Assembly: GCA_007130695.1 (NCBI GenBank)
Contig: SLRZ01000260.1
Location: 1-32,951 of the forward strand
Source: Nitriliruptoraceae bacterium
GTDB taxonomy: Bacteria > Actinomycetota > Nitriliruptoria > Nitriliruptorales > Nitriliruptoraceae
Reading direction: 5' to 3'
DNA length: 32,951 nt
This document shows, in pieces, positions 1 through 9,177 of the stretch (position 1 is the stretch's first letter; every line of letters starts with the position of its first letter). The notes beneath the pieces are model-generated. The model saw nothing but the letters and a program-made list of their open reading frames with translations, made no database searches and had not been told where the DNA came from. The translations under genes and the position numbers were made by a program.

Positions 1-771
1 GCCGGTGACCAGCTCTTCTGCCTCCACCAGCCGGAGATCGACCTGACCACCGGGGGGATCTTCGGGTTCGAATCACTCGTGCGATGGCGGCATCCCGATC
101 GGGGGCTGCTGTCCCCCGACCGCTTCGTCCCGCTCGCCGAGGCCTCCGGGCTGACGGGCCAACTGTTCTCCCACGTGCTCGAGAACACCCTGGCCGCCCT
201 TCGTCACTGGGCGACGGTCCTCGGCAGCCGCCCCGCCGTCAGCGTCAACCTCTCCGCACGCGACCTGGACGACAACTCGCTTCCCGCTCGGGTCGCCATG
301 GCGCTGACCCGGACGGAGACCCCGGCGGATCTCCTCTGGCTCGAGGTCACCGAGACCGCCGTCGCCAACGCCGGTTCCTTCGGCCCCCTCCAGGAGCTCC
401 ACGACCTCGGTGTCCACCTGGCGATCGACGACTTCGGCACCGGGTGGTCGTCGTTGCACCGCCTCGCCGACTTCCCCTTCGACATGCTCAAGATCGACCG
501 CAGCTTCACCGCCAAGCTCACCCCGGGCAGCAAGACCCACCACATGGTGCGCGCCACGATCGTGATGGCCCACGCGCTGGGCATGCTCACCGTCGCCGAG
601 GGCATCGAGACCCCACAACAGCTCGAACTGCTCACCGAGATGGGTTGCGACATCGGCCAGGGCTACCACTTCGCCCGACCGCTGCCGGCGCGCGACGCGA
701 TCGCGCGAGTGGGGTCGGGCGGCATCTGGCATCCGGAGCCGGTGGCGGCCGCGGCGCCCCGGCCCAAGTGA
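1..771 (+). CDS. EAL-domain cyclic-di-GMP phosphodiesterase, 5' end truncated by window
   Basis: Frame 1 is open from base 1 (AGDQLFCLHQPEIDLTTGGIFGFESLVRW...). Motifs present: ESLVRW (EAL variant), NLSARDL, LEVTETAV, AIDDFGTGWSSL, LKIDRSF, TVAEGIET, GQGYHFARPL. Confidence 0.95.
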   Translation, partial: AGDQLFCLHQPEIDLTTGGIFGFESLVRWRHPDRGLLSPDRFVPLAEASGLTGQLFSHVLENTLAALRHWATVLGSRPAVSVNLSARDLDDNSLPARVAMALTRTETPADLLWLEVTETAVANAGSFGPLQELHDLGVHLAIDDFGTGWSSLHRLADFPFDMLKIDRSFTAKLTPGSKTHHMVRATIVMAHALGMLTVAEGIETPQQLELLTEMGCDIGQGYHFARPLPARDAIARVGSGGIWHPEPVAAAAPRPK

Positions 772-795
772 CGGGCGGGGGCGTCCCCCGCCCGT
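771..795 (+). terminator. Strong GC-rich hairpin just after the EAL stop codon, between convergent genes
   Basis: ACGGGCGGGGG-CGT-CCCCCGCCCGT: perfect 11-bp arms, 3-nt loop, overlapping the last base of the TGA stop. No clear U-tract. Confidence 0.7.
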
Positions 796-865
796 GACTT
801 CCCGACCGAGGTGGCTGCGGTGGGCTGGAGCGAGGACGTGCCCGGCCGAGCAGGTCTGAGGGTCG

Positions 866-1381
866 TCAGCCACCGGGGGCCGCACGGGGCCCGCCCGCCG
901 ACGCCCCGCGGCCCATCTCGGGAAGGAGCGGCGCGGACTCCTGCGGCACCATCCGTCCCGAGAAGTCCCAGCTGGTGACCCGAAGGTCCTCGATGCGTAG
1001 CGCCACCTCATCGTCTGCGCGCCGGCGCAGCCAGTCGGCCAGCCCCGCGTTGGGCGCGTCGAGGTAGCGAGCGAGGAGATCGTCGAGCACCGCCGGTCCG
1101 GCCTCGGGTACCACCACGGCCCGACCGGTTCCCCGCACGCCCCGGTAGGGCGGGATGTCGGGGCCGATCTCGAAGCCCACCCGGTCGTCACGGCCCAGAT
1201 GCGCCACCACGTCGGCGTCGGCGCTGGTGGCACACCACAGTGCCCCGTGCTGATACCGGTACCACAACGACACCACCAACGGCCCGTTCGCGCCGAGCAC
1301 GCCCAGGCGCACGGGGATGCGCGCACCGGTCAGCCACCGTTCGACCCGGCCCTCGTCCCAGGGACCACCGGCGATCTGCAT
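866..1381 (-). CDS. Pyridoxamine 5'-phosphate oxidase-family (FMN-binding split barrel) protein
   Basis: MQIAGGPWDEGRVERWLTGARIPVRLGVLGANGPLVVSLWYRYQHGALWCATSADADVVAHLGRDDRVGFEIGPDIPPYRGVRGTGRA is typical of PPOX-class proteins. The ORF extends to 1423; the start at 1381 is chosen. Confidence 0.75.
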   Translation of the reverse strand: MQIAGGPWDEGRVERWLTGARIPVRLGVLGANGPLVVSLWYRYQHGALWCATSADADVVAHLGRDDRVGFEIGPDIPPYRGVRGTGRAVVVPEAGPAVLDDLLARYLDAPNAGLADWLRRRADDEVALRIEDLRVTSWDFSGRMVPQESAPLLPEMGRGASAGGPRAAPGG

Positions 1382-1588
1382 CCAAGGCTCCTCGTTCCCC
1401 TGCCGCGGGCGCGTCCGCGGCACTCATGGGGCGTTCGTCGTCGTCGACGTGGCAGATGGGTGGGTCACGAACCTGGTCGAACCGGTGCGGGAGCCATGCG
1501 CACCGCACCGCACCGCGCAACGGCCGTTGGACTCTTCCTCCATGGTGACACCCGACGCAAGATCACACGAGGAGCCAGCGAAGGGCGG

Positions 1589-2986
1589 ATGTCGGTGGAC
1601 CGGATGAGCGCCCTGGATGCGTGGTTCCTCCATGTCGAGGACGACGTCAACCACATGCACATCGGCTCGGTGGGGATCTTCGAGGGCCCCCCGCCCGATC
1701 TCGCGCACCTGCAGGGCGCCATCGGAGAAGCCCTCGACGACATCCCCCGCTACCGGCAGCGCTACCGCGACCTCGCCGGTGGGATCGCGCGGCCCGTGTG
1801 GGTCCCCGACGCCCGGTTCCGACTGGACTACCACGTGCGCCACACGGCGCTGCCCCGCCCCGGCGACCAGGCGCAGCTGCACCGTCTCGTGGGTCGGGTC
1901 ATGAGCCAGCCACTGGACCGCCACCGCCCACTTTGGGAGACCTGGTTCGTCGAGGGCCTGGGCGACGACCGGTGGGCGATGATCAGCAAGGTCCACCACT
2001 GCGTCGTCGACGGCATCGCCGGAACCGATCTGCTCGCACGGGTCCTGCGGGCCGACCCCGAGCCGGGACCTGACCGGGACCGCCCGTCGGGCGTCGGCGC
2101 CGGACCGGCCGACACCGCGGAACCGGGCGTGCTGGATACCGCGCGCGCGGTGGCAGACGGCACCCGCGACCGTCTGAGCGCGACCATGGCGACGCTGCGC
2201 CACCCGGTGACCACCGCCTCCCGGACGGCCACCGCCCTGCGCGGCGCCGGCGAGCTGGTGGACGTGTTGCAGCCGATGCCGCCGTCGAGCCTGACCGGGC
2301 CCATCGGCCCCCACCGGCGCTACGGCACCGCACGTGCGGACCTCGCCGACGCCAAGGCGGTGAAGCGGGCCCTCGGCGGCACCGTCAACGACGTCGTGCT
2401 GGCGGCGATCACCGCCGGCTTCCGCGACCTGCTGGAGCACCGCGGCGAGCTGAGCGCCCACAGCGTGGTCCGCACACTGGTGCCGGTCTCCCTGCGCCGC
2501 GAGGACGAGCGCGGGCAGCTGCACAACCTCGTCTCGGCGCTGTTCGTCGCCCTGCCCGTCGCCGCCGACGAGCCCGCCGAGCGCTACCGGGTGGTGCGCG
2601 ACGCGATGGCGGAGGCCAAACACTCCGGCGAGCAGCACGCGACGGCCGGGATCGTCGCCGCCTCGGGGCTGGCCCCCGACATGCTCGTGGGGCTGACGCT
2701 GCGGACCCTGACACGGCTCCTCCAGCGCCACCAGCGATTCATCACGACGGTCACCACCAACGTGCCCGGGCCGCAGCAGCCGCTGTACCTGGCGGGGCGG
2801 CGCATGGTGGAGGCCTACCCCTACGTGCCCATCGCGGAGGGGTTGCGCACCGGCGTGGCGATCTTCTCCTACGACGGGCAGCTGACCTTCGGCGTGACCG
2901 CCGACGCCGACGAGGTCACCGACCTCGGCGTGCTCACCGCGGGCATCGAGAACGGCATGGACGAGCTGGTCGCGCTGTCGCGCTGA
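1589..2986 (+). CDS. WS/DGAT family wax ester synthase/diacylglycerol acyltransferase
   Basis: MSVDRMSALDAWFLHVEDDVNHMHIG start; catalytic HHxxxDG as KVHHCVVDGIAG; C-terminal TNVPGPQQPLYLAGRRM. Start chosen at 1589 within the longer ORF 1199..2986. Confidence 0.93.
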   Translation: MSVDRMSALDAWFLHVEDDVNHMHIGSVGIFEGPPPDLAHLQGAIGEALDDIPRYRQRYRDLAGGIARPVWVPDARFRLDYHVRHTALPRPGDQAQLHRLVGRVMSQPLDRHRPLWETWFVEGLGDDRWAMISKVHHCVVDGIAGTDLLARVLRADPEPGPDRDRPSGVGAGPADTAEPGVLDTARAVADGTRDRLSATMATLRHPVTTASRTATALRGAGELVDVLQPMPPSSLTGPIGPHRRYGTARADLADAKAVKRALGGTVNDVVLAAITAGFRDLLEHRGELSAHSVVRTLVPVSLRREDERGQLHNLVSALFVALPVAADEPAERYRVVRDAMAEAKHSGEQHATAGIVAASGLAPDMLVGLTLRTLTRLLQRHQRFITTVTTNVPGPQQPLYLAGRRMVEAYPYVPIAEGLRTGVAIFSYDGQLTFGVTADADEVTDLGVLTAGIENGMDELVALSR

Positions 2987-3008
2987 CCACGGAGACGAGG
3001 AGTCGACC

Positions 3009-4352
3009 ATGAGCCGCCGGATGTCCCCGGGCGACGCCGTGTGGATCCGGGGCGACACGCCCCAGAACCAGGTCCTCATCTCCGCGGTGCTGTGGTTCGA
3101 CGAGCCACTGGGCCCCTCGGCGCTCGAACGCATCCTCGTGGAGCGGCTGCTCGAGCGGCACCCGGTGTTCTCGCAGCGGATCATCAGCCTGCCCGTGCCG
3201 GGGCTCATGCCCCGGTGGGTCGATGACGAGGACTTCGACCTCGCCGACCACCTCCACACCGTGGATCTGCCACCTCCGGGCGACCACGAGCTGTTGCAGC
3301 AGCTGTGCAGCGAGGAACGCAGCACCCCGCTGGACCCCACCAAGCCACTGTGGTCGGTGACGCTGTACCGCGGCTACCGGGGTGACGGCAGTGCGCTGCA
3401 CGTACGGATCCACCACAGCTTCGGGGACGGCTTGGCACTGATGCAGCTGCTGTTGTCCCTGGTCGACGAGTTCGACCCGGCGACGGTCCCGGTGATCGAC
3501 CCCCTGCCCGCCGCCGCGCACGCCCGCATGCTCACCCAGCGGACGCTGCGTGGGGTCACGGGGCTGGCGCGTGCCCCCAGCCACGGCGTCGACCTCGCGC
3601 GCGAACTGGCCGACGTCGCCGGATGGAGCGCGCGGCTGCTGCGGCCCGTACCGGCACCTCCCTCGCTCCTGCAGGGTCTCCCTTCGGGACACAAGCGCAT
3701 GGTCTGGTCACCCGACGGGCTGCCCGTGAGTGCGCTCCTCGACGCCGCCCACGAACACGGGGTCAAGGCGAACGACCTCCTGCTCACGGTGATGACGGGC
3801 GGGCTGCGCCGGTACCTCGACGAGCGCGACGCCGTGGTCGAGGACGTCCTGGTGATGGTGCCGATCAACCTGCGGCCGCCCGGCCTGGCGCTGCCTCGGC
3901 ATCTGGGCAACCTCATCGGCCTCATGCCGGTCCTGCTCCCCGTCGGGCGCGACGACCCCGAGGAGCGCCTCGTCCGTATCCGCGAGCAGACCGCGCAGCT
4001 GAAGTCCTCGCGGGCACCCGCCGTCTCCCGCGGGCTGCTGATCGCCACGACCCTGCTGACACCCGGGATCGAGCGGGCGATCCACCGGCTCAACCAGCGG
4101 TTCTCGACCGGGGTGGTCACCAACGTCATCGGGCCGGACCTGCGCCTGCACCTCGCCGGTGCCCGGATGGTCGGTGCGATCGGCTGGGGTGGGGCCACCG
4201 GGAACCTCAACCTGAGCGCCGGGTTCATCAGCGTCGGCGGACGCGTCTTCGGTGGGCTGGTGACCGATGCGGCCATCACGCCCGACCCGGAGCGCGTGCT
4301 CTCCCACGTCGAGGCCGAGTGGGCGGACCTGATCGGCACCGCGGCCGGATGA
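3009..4352 (+). CDS. WS/DGAT family O-acyltransferase (second copy)
   Basis: MSRRMSPGDAVWIRGDTPQNQVLISAVLWFDE; HHxxxDG as RIHHSFGDGLALM; TNVIGPDLRLHLAGARMVG. Confidence 0.9.
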   Translation: MSRRMSPGDAVWIRGDTPQNQVLISAVLWFDEPLGPSALERILVERLLERHPVFSQRIISLPVPGLMPRWVDDEDFDLADHLHTVDLPPPGDHELLQQLCSEERSTPLDPTKPLWSVTLYRGYRGDGSALHVRIHHSFGDGLALMQLLLSLVDEFDPATVPVIDPLPAAAHARMLTQRTLRGVTGLARAPSHGVDLARELADVAGWSARLLRPVPAPPSLLQGLPSGHKRMVWSPDGLPVSALLDAAHEHGVKANDLLLTVMTGGLRRYLDERDAVVEDVLVMVPINLRPPGLALPRHLGNLIGLMPVLLPVGRDDPEERLVRIREQTAQLKSSRAPAVSRGLLIATTLLTPGIERAIHRLNQRFSTGVVTNVIGPDLRLHLAGARMVGAIGWGGATGNLNLSAGFISVGGRVFGGLVTDAAITPDPERVLSHVEAEWADLIGTAAG

Positions 4353-4388
4353 GCCACGCGGGCAGCGCCGGCGGCGGTCCCGGTGGCT

Positions 4389-5183
4389 TCAGGTGCGGAT
4401 CGTCGGCGGCGGTCGTACCTCGGCCTCGCCGTCAGCCCCCTCGAGGTCGATGACCCCCACCTCGGGTTCCCGCTCGGGCTCGTCCAGGAACATCCACGCG
4501 AGCGCGCCCAAGGCGGCCCCCACCAGCGGGAAGACGACGAACGCCCAGAGTTGGACCAGCGCATCGCCTCCGGCGAAGACCGCCACCCCGAGCGACCGCA
4601 CGGGGTTCACCGAGGTGTTGCTGATCGGGATGCTGATCAGGTGGATCAGCGTGAGGGTCAGCCCCACCGCCAGACCGCCGGCCACCGGCACGAACCGACG
4701 GTGCGTCGTGCTCAGCACCACGAAGACGAGCAGGGCGGTGAGCAGGATCTCGGTGATGGCGACGGATGCCAGGCTGAAGCCGCCGGGTGAGAGTTCACCC
4801 CAACCGTTGACGGCGAAGTTGGCGGGACCAGGGTCGAACCCGCCGGCGGCGCCGGCGGCGATCGCCCAGATCGCGAGTCCGCCGGCGATCCCGCCGACCA
4901 CCTGCCCGGCGAGGTAGGTCGGCAGCTCCCGGGGGGAGAGCTTGCGAGCCAGCACGAGGCCGACGGTGACCGCCGGGTTGATGTGACAGCCGGAGATGTT
5001 GCCGATCGCGTAGGCCATTACCAGCAGCGAGAGACCGAACGCCAGGGCGACGCCCAGCACTCCGACCGACCCCTCACCGAAGAAGCCTCCGGTGGCCAGC
5101 ACGGCGGTCCCGGCGCCACCGAGGACGAGCACGAACGTGCCGATCGCCTCGGCGACGGCGATGCGACTGCGGGACACGGGCAT
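4389..5183 (-). CDS. MIP-family aquaporin / glycerol facilitator
   Basis: AEAIGTFVLVLGGAGTAVLA; first NPA box ISGCHINPAVTVGL; second box NTSVNPVRSLG (NPV). Confidence 0.93.
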   Translation of the reverse strand: MPVSRSRIAVAEAIGTFVLVLGGAGTAVLATGGFFGEGSVGVLGVALAFGLSLLVMAYAIGNISGCHINPAVTVGLVLARKLSPRELPTYLAGQVVGGIAGGLAIWAIAAGAAGGFDPGPANFAVNGWGELSPGGFSLASVAITEILLTALLVFVVLSTTHRRFVPVAGGLAVGLTLTLIHLISIPISNTSVNPVRSLGVAVFAGGDALVQLWAFVVFPLVGAALGALAWMFLDEPEREPEVGVIDLEGADGEAEVRPPPTIRT

Positions 5184-5248
5184 GGCGTCAACCTCTTGGA
5201 CGGGGCCTGGGCGACCCGCATCATTTGCCACCCACCGTGCCCCCGCCT

Positions 5249-5263
5249 CACCCCGACGGGGTG
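5249..5263. promoter_or_regulatory. Short perfect inverted repeat upstream of the aquaporin gene
   Basis: CACCCCG-A-CGGGGTG, about 66 bp upstream of the predicted aquaporin start. Confidence 0.25.
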
Positions 5264-5342
5264 GTATGCCCCGTGTCGGTCCGCGCGAGCGAGACGCTCC
5301 GACTGCGGTGAGCCGGGGCAGCCCGATCCAGCGACCGTCGGG

Positions 5343-5996
5343 TCAGCGGTCAGCGACCCGTGCGGCGGTCAGGGACCGCATCCGCCGCAACGCTCGTGCG
5401 TAGAACCGCTCCTGGGTGGCCTGCCCGAAGAGCGCGAAGCCGGCGCGCACGATCGGGTTCTGGATCGGCCCGCGCTGCGAGTACGCCGAGATGCGGAACT
5501 CCACCCGTCCGTCCACCCGGTACTTGACCACCTCGTAGTCCATCTGCCCTCGCTCGAGATGGCCCTCCAACGTGCGGTAGTGCCACGCGAAGCGGTGCAC
5601 GGGATCGCCGTCCAGTTCATCAGGGCCGTCGAACACCCCTCCGATGCGTACACCCATCGGAAAGCGCAGCCCGAGGAAGCGACCGACGAGCAGCATGTCG
5701 CGTCCGTCGAACGGTGCCGCCGCGTCGTAGACCGCCCGTACCAGCGCAGGGTCGGCCACCTCATAGCTCCGCAGCAGGTCGCACGCCACCTCGAACGGGC
5801 CACCGGGCTGTGGCGGGCCGGGGGCCTCCGCCGGCAGTTCGGTGTGTCGCCGGTCGGCCCGCCACGTCGGATCGGCAAGGGCATCCTCCCACCCGATCGG
5901 CTCGAAGTTCACGTCTCGACCGTCGAGGTCGTCGTACGCGCGGAGCGCCCACGCAGGAACGGCCGCGGTCCGGACGATCCGCCGTGCGCCACTCAC
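5343..5996 (-). CDS. DUF1990-family protein
   Basis: MSGARRIVRTAAVPAWALRAYDDLDGRDVNFEPIGWEDAL...GRVEFRISAYSQRGPIQNPIVRAGFALFGQATQERFYARALRRMRSL matches the DUF1990 pattern from memory. Confidence 0.75.
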   Translation of the reverse strand: MSGARRIVRTAAVPAWALRAYDDLDGRDVNFEPIGWEDALADPTWRADRRHTELPAEAPGPPQPGGPFEVACDLLRSYEVADPALVRAVYDAAAPFDGRDMLLVGRFLGLRFPMGVRIGGVFDGPDELDGDPVHRFAWHYRTLEGHLERGQMDYEVVKYRVDGRVEFRISAYSQRGPIQNPIVRAGFALFGQATQERFYARALRRMRSLTAARVADR

Positions 5997-6715
5997 TGGT
6001 CCGGGTCAAGGCGATGAGTGGTCGAGGCCGTGTTGCTCATCCGCACGCCACCACTGACCGCAGCCACGCGCCGACAGAACTGCGCCCACATGTGCTGCTG
6101 CAGTTCGCGTCCGATCACGAACCGCCCGTACAGCAGGTGGAAGAGCGGGTCCCCGCTCCGTGCCCACGACTCGATACGGAACTCGAGGAAACCGCGAGCA
6201 TCCGTGCTGGTTCGGAACTCGATCTCCCCCGCCTCCATGTGTCCCCGCAACGTGGCGAACCGGAACGATGTCGGGGTTCGTTCGATCACGCGTACCGGGC
6301 CGTTCCATGGGCCGGGCAGCCGAACGATCAGCTCGTCGCCGACGTTCAGATCCCGTGCTGGTTCTCCGCTGAGGGTCTCGAAACTCGCCATCTCGGTGGG
6401 TGTGACCTGGTTGGGTTCCTTCAGGATGTAGCTGATCAGCTCTTCGCCGTTCAGCGATTCGTCGGTGACGAAGACCCAGTAGCTGCGGTGGTACAGCGGG
6501 CCGATGCCCTCATTGGGGCGCTGCAACGTGGCCGGATCGCCGGGCAGGTCGCGTTCGAAGTCGGGCGGTTCTGCCGGACCCTGCTGCCGATGGCGGCGGT
6601 AGGTCGGGATCCGTTGCACGGCGTAGCGCAGGACGGTGACCACCATGTCCAGACACCAGAGGACGACACGACGTATTGTGCTGCGGGTCTGGATCGGGCG
6701 GCCGGCCGCAACCAT
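5993..6715 (-). CDS. DUF1990-like protein
   Basis: LYHRSYWVFVTDESLNGEELISYI...GDELIVRLPGPWNGPVRVIERTPTSFRFATLRGHMEAGEIEFR...SWARSGDPLFHLLYGRFVIGRELQQHMWAQFC; 4-bp overlap with the preceding DUF1990 gene. Confidence 0.65.
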   Translation of the reverse strand: MVAAGRPIQTRSTIRRVVLWCLDMVVTVLRYAVQRIPTYRRHRQQGPAEPPDFERDLPGDPATLQRPNEGIGPLYHRSYWVFVTDESLNGEELISYILKEPNQVTPTEMASFETLSGEPARDLNVGDELIVRLPGPWNGPVRVIERTPTSFRFATLRGHMEAGEIEFRTSTDARGFLEFRIESWARSGDPLFHLLYGRFVIGRELQQHMWAQFCRRVAAVSGGVRMSNTASTTHRLDPDQ

Positions 6716-6746
6716 GCGATGCCTCGATCGGTGAGAGGATCGAACA

Positions 6747-7280
6747 ATGGTGAACCGTACAACCACGCTGGCCGTGATCCACGACGTCGGGCTGGCCGCA
6801 TGGTTCGGTGGCGCGTGGATGGGTGCCATCGGACTCAACGGCGCCACGATCGAGGTCGACGACCACACACAGCGCACCCGGGTAGCCAACGCCGGATGGT
6901 TCCGCTGGGCGCCGATAGCCGGCGCAGCGCTGGTCGCGCATGTGTCGAGCGCCTACGCGCTCGGTCGGCTCCTCCCCACCCCGGCTGGCCGCGACCAGGG
7001 ATCCTCCGGCGTCCGCCGGTTACGCACGGCCATGACACTCGCGGCGATGCTCTCGACCGTGGAGACCGGCATCTCCGGACAACGTGTCGTGCGGGGCGGT
7101 GACGTCCCCGTCGCGACCGCCATCACCCCGATCGCCGCCACGCCTCCCGACGTGGCGGCCGCCCAACGGCGCCTGCGCGTCGCGCAGTGGTTGGTACCTG
7201 CCTTCACTGGTGCGATCTTCGTGCTGGAGGCGATCCAGCGTCAACAGGGGCCGCGCAGTGCGGTCAGGGACGACGGGTGA
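6747..7280 (+). CDS. Hypothetical membrane protein
   Basis: MVNRTTTLAVIHDVGLAAWFGGAWMGAIGLNGATIEV...; hydrophobic segments; divergent from the DUF1990 pair. Confidence 0.6.
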   Translation: MVNRTTTLAVIHDVGLAAWFGGAWMGAIGLNGATIEVDDHTQRTRVANAGWFRWAPIAGAALVAHVSSAYALGRLLPTPAGRDQGSSGVRRLRTAMTLAAMLSTVETGISGQRVVRGGDVPVATAITPIAATPPDVAAAQRRLRVAQWLVPAFTGAIFVLEAIQRQQGPRSAVRDDG

Positions 7281-7391
7281 GACGAGACCACCGCAACGAC
7301 GCGTCACCGAAGCGGTCGCTGACCACCGTCCCGTCGCGGGTCACCACCGGCTGGCCGAACCACGTCGACCATGACTCGGCGTGATCGGCGC

Positions 7392-8141
7392 TCAATCCAC
7401 CCGGCGCGGAGGGCCCACCCGCACCTCGACGTCCCCGCCGTAGCGCACGTGGGAGGGCTCCGCGAGGGGCGAGGGGTAGCCGGCCGCAGCGACCAGGTCG
7501 TCGGCGAGGTGCACCAGCCGAGCGGCACGCAGCGGCCACGGGTCGTGCTCGACCCGCGCCCGGACGATCGCCCCGCCCGGCAGCGCCTCGTACAGCGACC
7601 ATCGCGCAGAGAGAAAGTCGTCCAGGGCAGTGCGCTCGGTGGCAGCCAGTGGATCACCCACCTCGACGATGACGTGGCTCTGGGCGCGGCTCGGACCCGG
7701 CCACCGTCGCCAGGCACGGTAGGCGACCTGTGCCCCGCGCTGCCCGATGCCCATTCGCGACCAGCAGTAGGGCAATCGGTAGGTGGTCCGGGCCACGAAC
7801 GTCGGTGCCAGACGGGTGACGTCGAGGGAGTGGAAGAACACGCCCCGGCCCCCGTCGGGACCGATCACGTAGGTGCGCACGTTGGTCTCGGGAAAGCGAC
7901 CATGCGGTAACGGCACCCCGGCAGGTCCGACACCGATGCGCGCCATGCGGAACGGGACCAACCCCACGTAGGCACGCCCACCGTGGAGGTCAGGTTCCAA
8001 GCCCAACGGCAGTCGCTCGGCGACCACGTCGGGATCGAGCTCCCAATGCAGGTAGGTGACCGCCTCCCAGCGCATGCGCAGGACCGGCCGCGGCACCGCG
8101 ACGGGACAGGTGGCGGTGCTCGCTTCCGTGCCTGGCATCAC
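7392..8141 (-). CDS. DUF2071 (YqjF-like) protein
   Basis: RMRWEAVTYLHWELDPDVVAERLPLGLEPDLHGGRAYVGLVPFRM...FPETNVRTYVIGPDGGRGVFFHSLDVTRL is characteristic of this family. Confidence 0.85.
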   Translation of the reverse strand: MMPGTEASTATCPVAVPRPVLRMRWEAVTYLHWELDPDVVAERLPLGLEPDLHGGRAYVGLVPFRMARIGVGPAGVPLPHGRFPETNVRTYVIGPDGGRGVFFHSLDVTRLAPTFVARTTYRLPYCWSRMGIGQRGAQVAYRAWRRWPGPSRAQSHVIVEVGDPLAATERTALDDFLSARWSLYEALPGGAIVRARVEHDPWPLRAARLVHLADDLVAAAGYPSPLAEPSHVRYGGDVEVRVGPPRRVD

Positions 8142-8305
8142 GCGGGGGGCTCCAGTCAGACGCCGACGCGGTGGACAACGACCCCCGCACGGGACGTTCG
8201 GAGCCAGCTTCGGTCGGGATGACTACCGGGGTCCAGCACGAGCCAGGTCGTACCGGTCCCGCGCGCCCAGAGCACCGTGGCCCGGATACATCGTGTGCTG
8301 TACCC

Positions 8306-8557
8306 GACAGATTGCTCGCCCGCGCGAAGAAACGGCTCGGGCCGACGCTCGGATCGCAGGCCGTGGTCTCCGAGTCCCGACAGACCGAGCTGTGCGCCTG
8401 GCTGTCCGCCGTGGTCCTCATCGGGCTGGGGCTCAACGCCGCGCTCGGCTGGTGGTGGGCCGACCCGGTCGCCGCACTCGTGCTGGCCGGTTTCGCCAGC
8501 TTCGAAGCGGTTCGCACGTGGCGAGCAGACAGCCTCGCCGACACCTGCTGCACCTGA
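8306..8557 (+). pseudogene. Apparent 3' remnant of a cation diffusion facilitator-like transporter
   Basis: RLLARAKKRLGPTLGSQAVVSESRQTELCAWLSAVVLIGLGLNAALGWWWADPVAALVLAGFASFEAVRTWRAD resembles the last TM helices of CDF-like transporters (WWWADPVAAL). No upstream TM1-4 coding seen in the same frame. Confidence 0.55.
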
Positions 8558-8754
8558 ACACGACCCCGTCACCCATCGGAAGATGCCACGACCGGCAGGA
8601 CGGATTAGGTGAACCACCGACACCACCGACGGGAAAGTCCCGCTCCACGGCGCCTGGCCGGATGCTCGAGGAGGAGCCACCGGCGTCAGAGGTCGACGAG
8701 CGCACGGCCTGCTGTCCCATCGGAGAGCGTGCCACCGGGGCGCGACATACCAGA

Positions 8755-9177
8755 TCAGGATTCCCCGGCGTCCTTCCAGAAGCCAAGGACGAATACCGAT
8801 CCACCGAGGGCGACCGCGCCCAGCAGCACCGAGGGCCAGACGGGCTCACCGGGGCTCAGGCCGCCCAGGAGGTCGTAGGCAACCAGTACCGCCGGGACCG
8901 CGAGCAGCCACAGCTTCGAATCGACACCGCGGCGATCGAGAACCCCCGCCGCCACTCTGGTGGCGAGCGCCATCGCCGCGCCGCCCCAAACCGCCACGAT
9001 CCCGTACCGCAAGGCCGGAGCCGTCTCGACGATCTGGTCGATTCCGAGGACGACGACGAACGTGAGCGTCAGGCTCAAAGCGACGTAGACCCCGAGCCAG
9101 CCGAGTAGGGAGAGAGCGCCAGCGAACACCAGGTTGGTGGCCTGATGCTCTGAGCGGCGCGACACGCTGCCACTCAT
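8755..9177 (-). CDS. Hypothetical membrane protein (multi-TM)
   Basis: MSGSVSRRSEHQATNLVFAGALSLLGWLGVYVALSLTLTFVVVLG...; overlaps the upstream lipoprotein gene by 4 bp. Confidence 0.65.
   Translation of the reverse strand: MSGSVSRRSEHQATNLVFAGALSLLGWLGVYVALSLTLTFVVVLGIDQIVETAPALRYGIVAVWGGAAMALATRVAAGVLDRRGVDSKLWLLAVPAVLVAYDLLGGLSPGEPVWPSVLLGAVALGGSVFVLGFWKDAGES

Noticed and set aside
73-1326. 417-aa minus-strand ORF opposite the EAL gene
   Set aside because: Antisense to a well-supported EAL-domain frame and in the wrong frame for the PPOX gene; no domain signature.
1424-3343. 639-aa minus-strand ORF antisense to the WS/DGAT genes
   Set aside because: Low-complexity Arg/Gly/Val/His-rich translation with no recognisable domain; mirrors strong coding on the plus strand. 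A high-GC antisense artefact.
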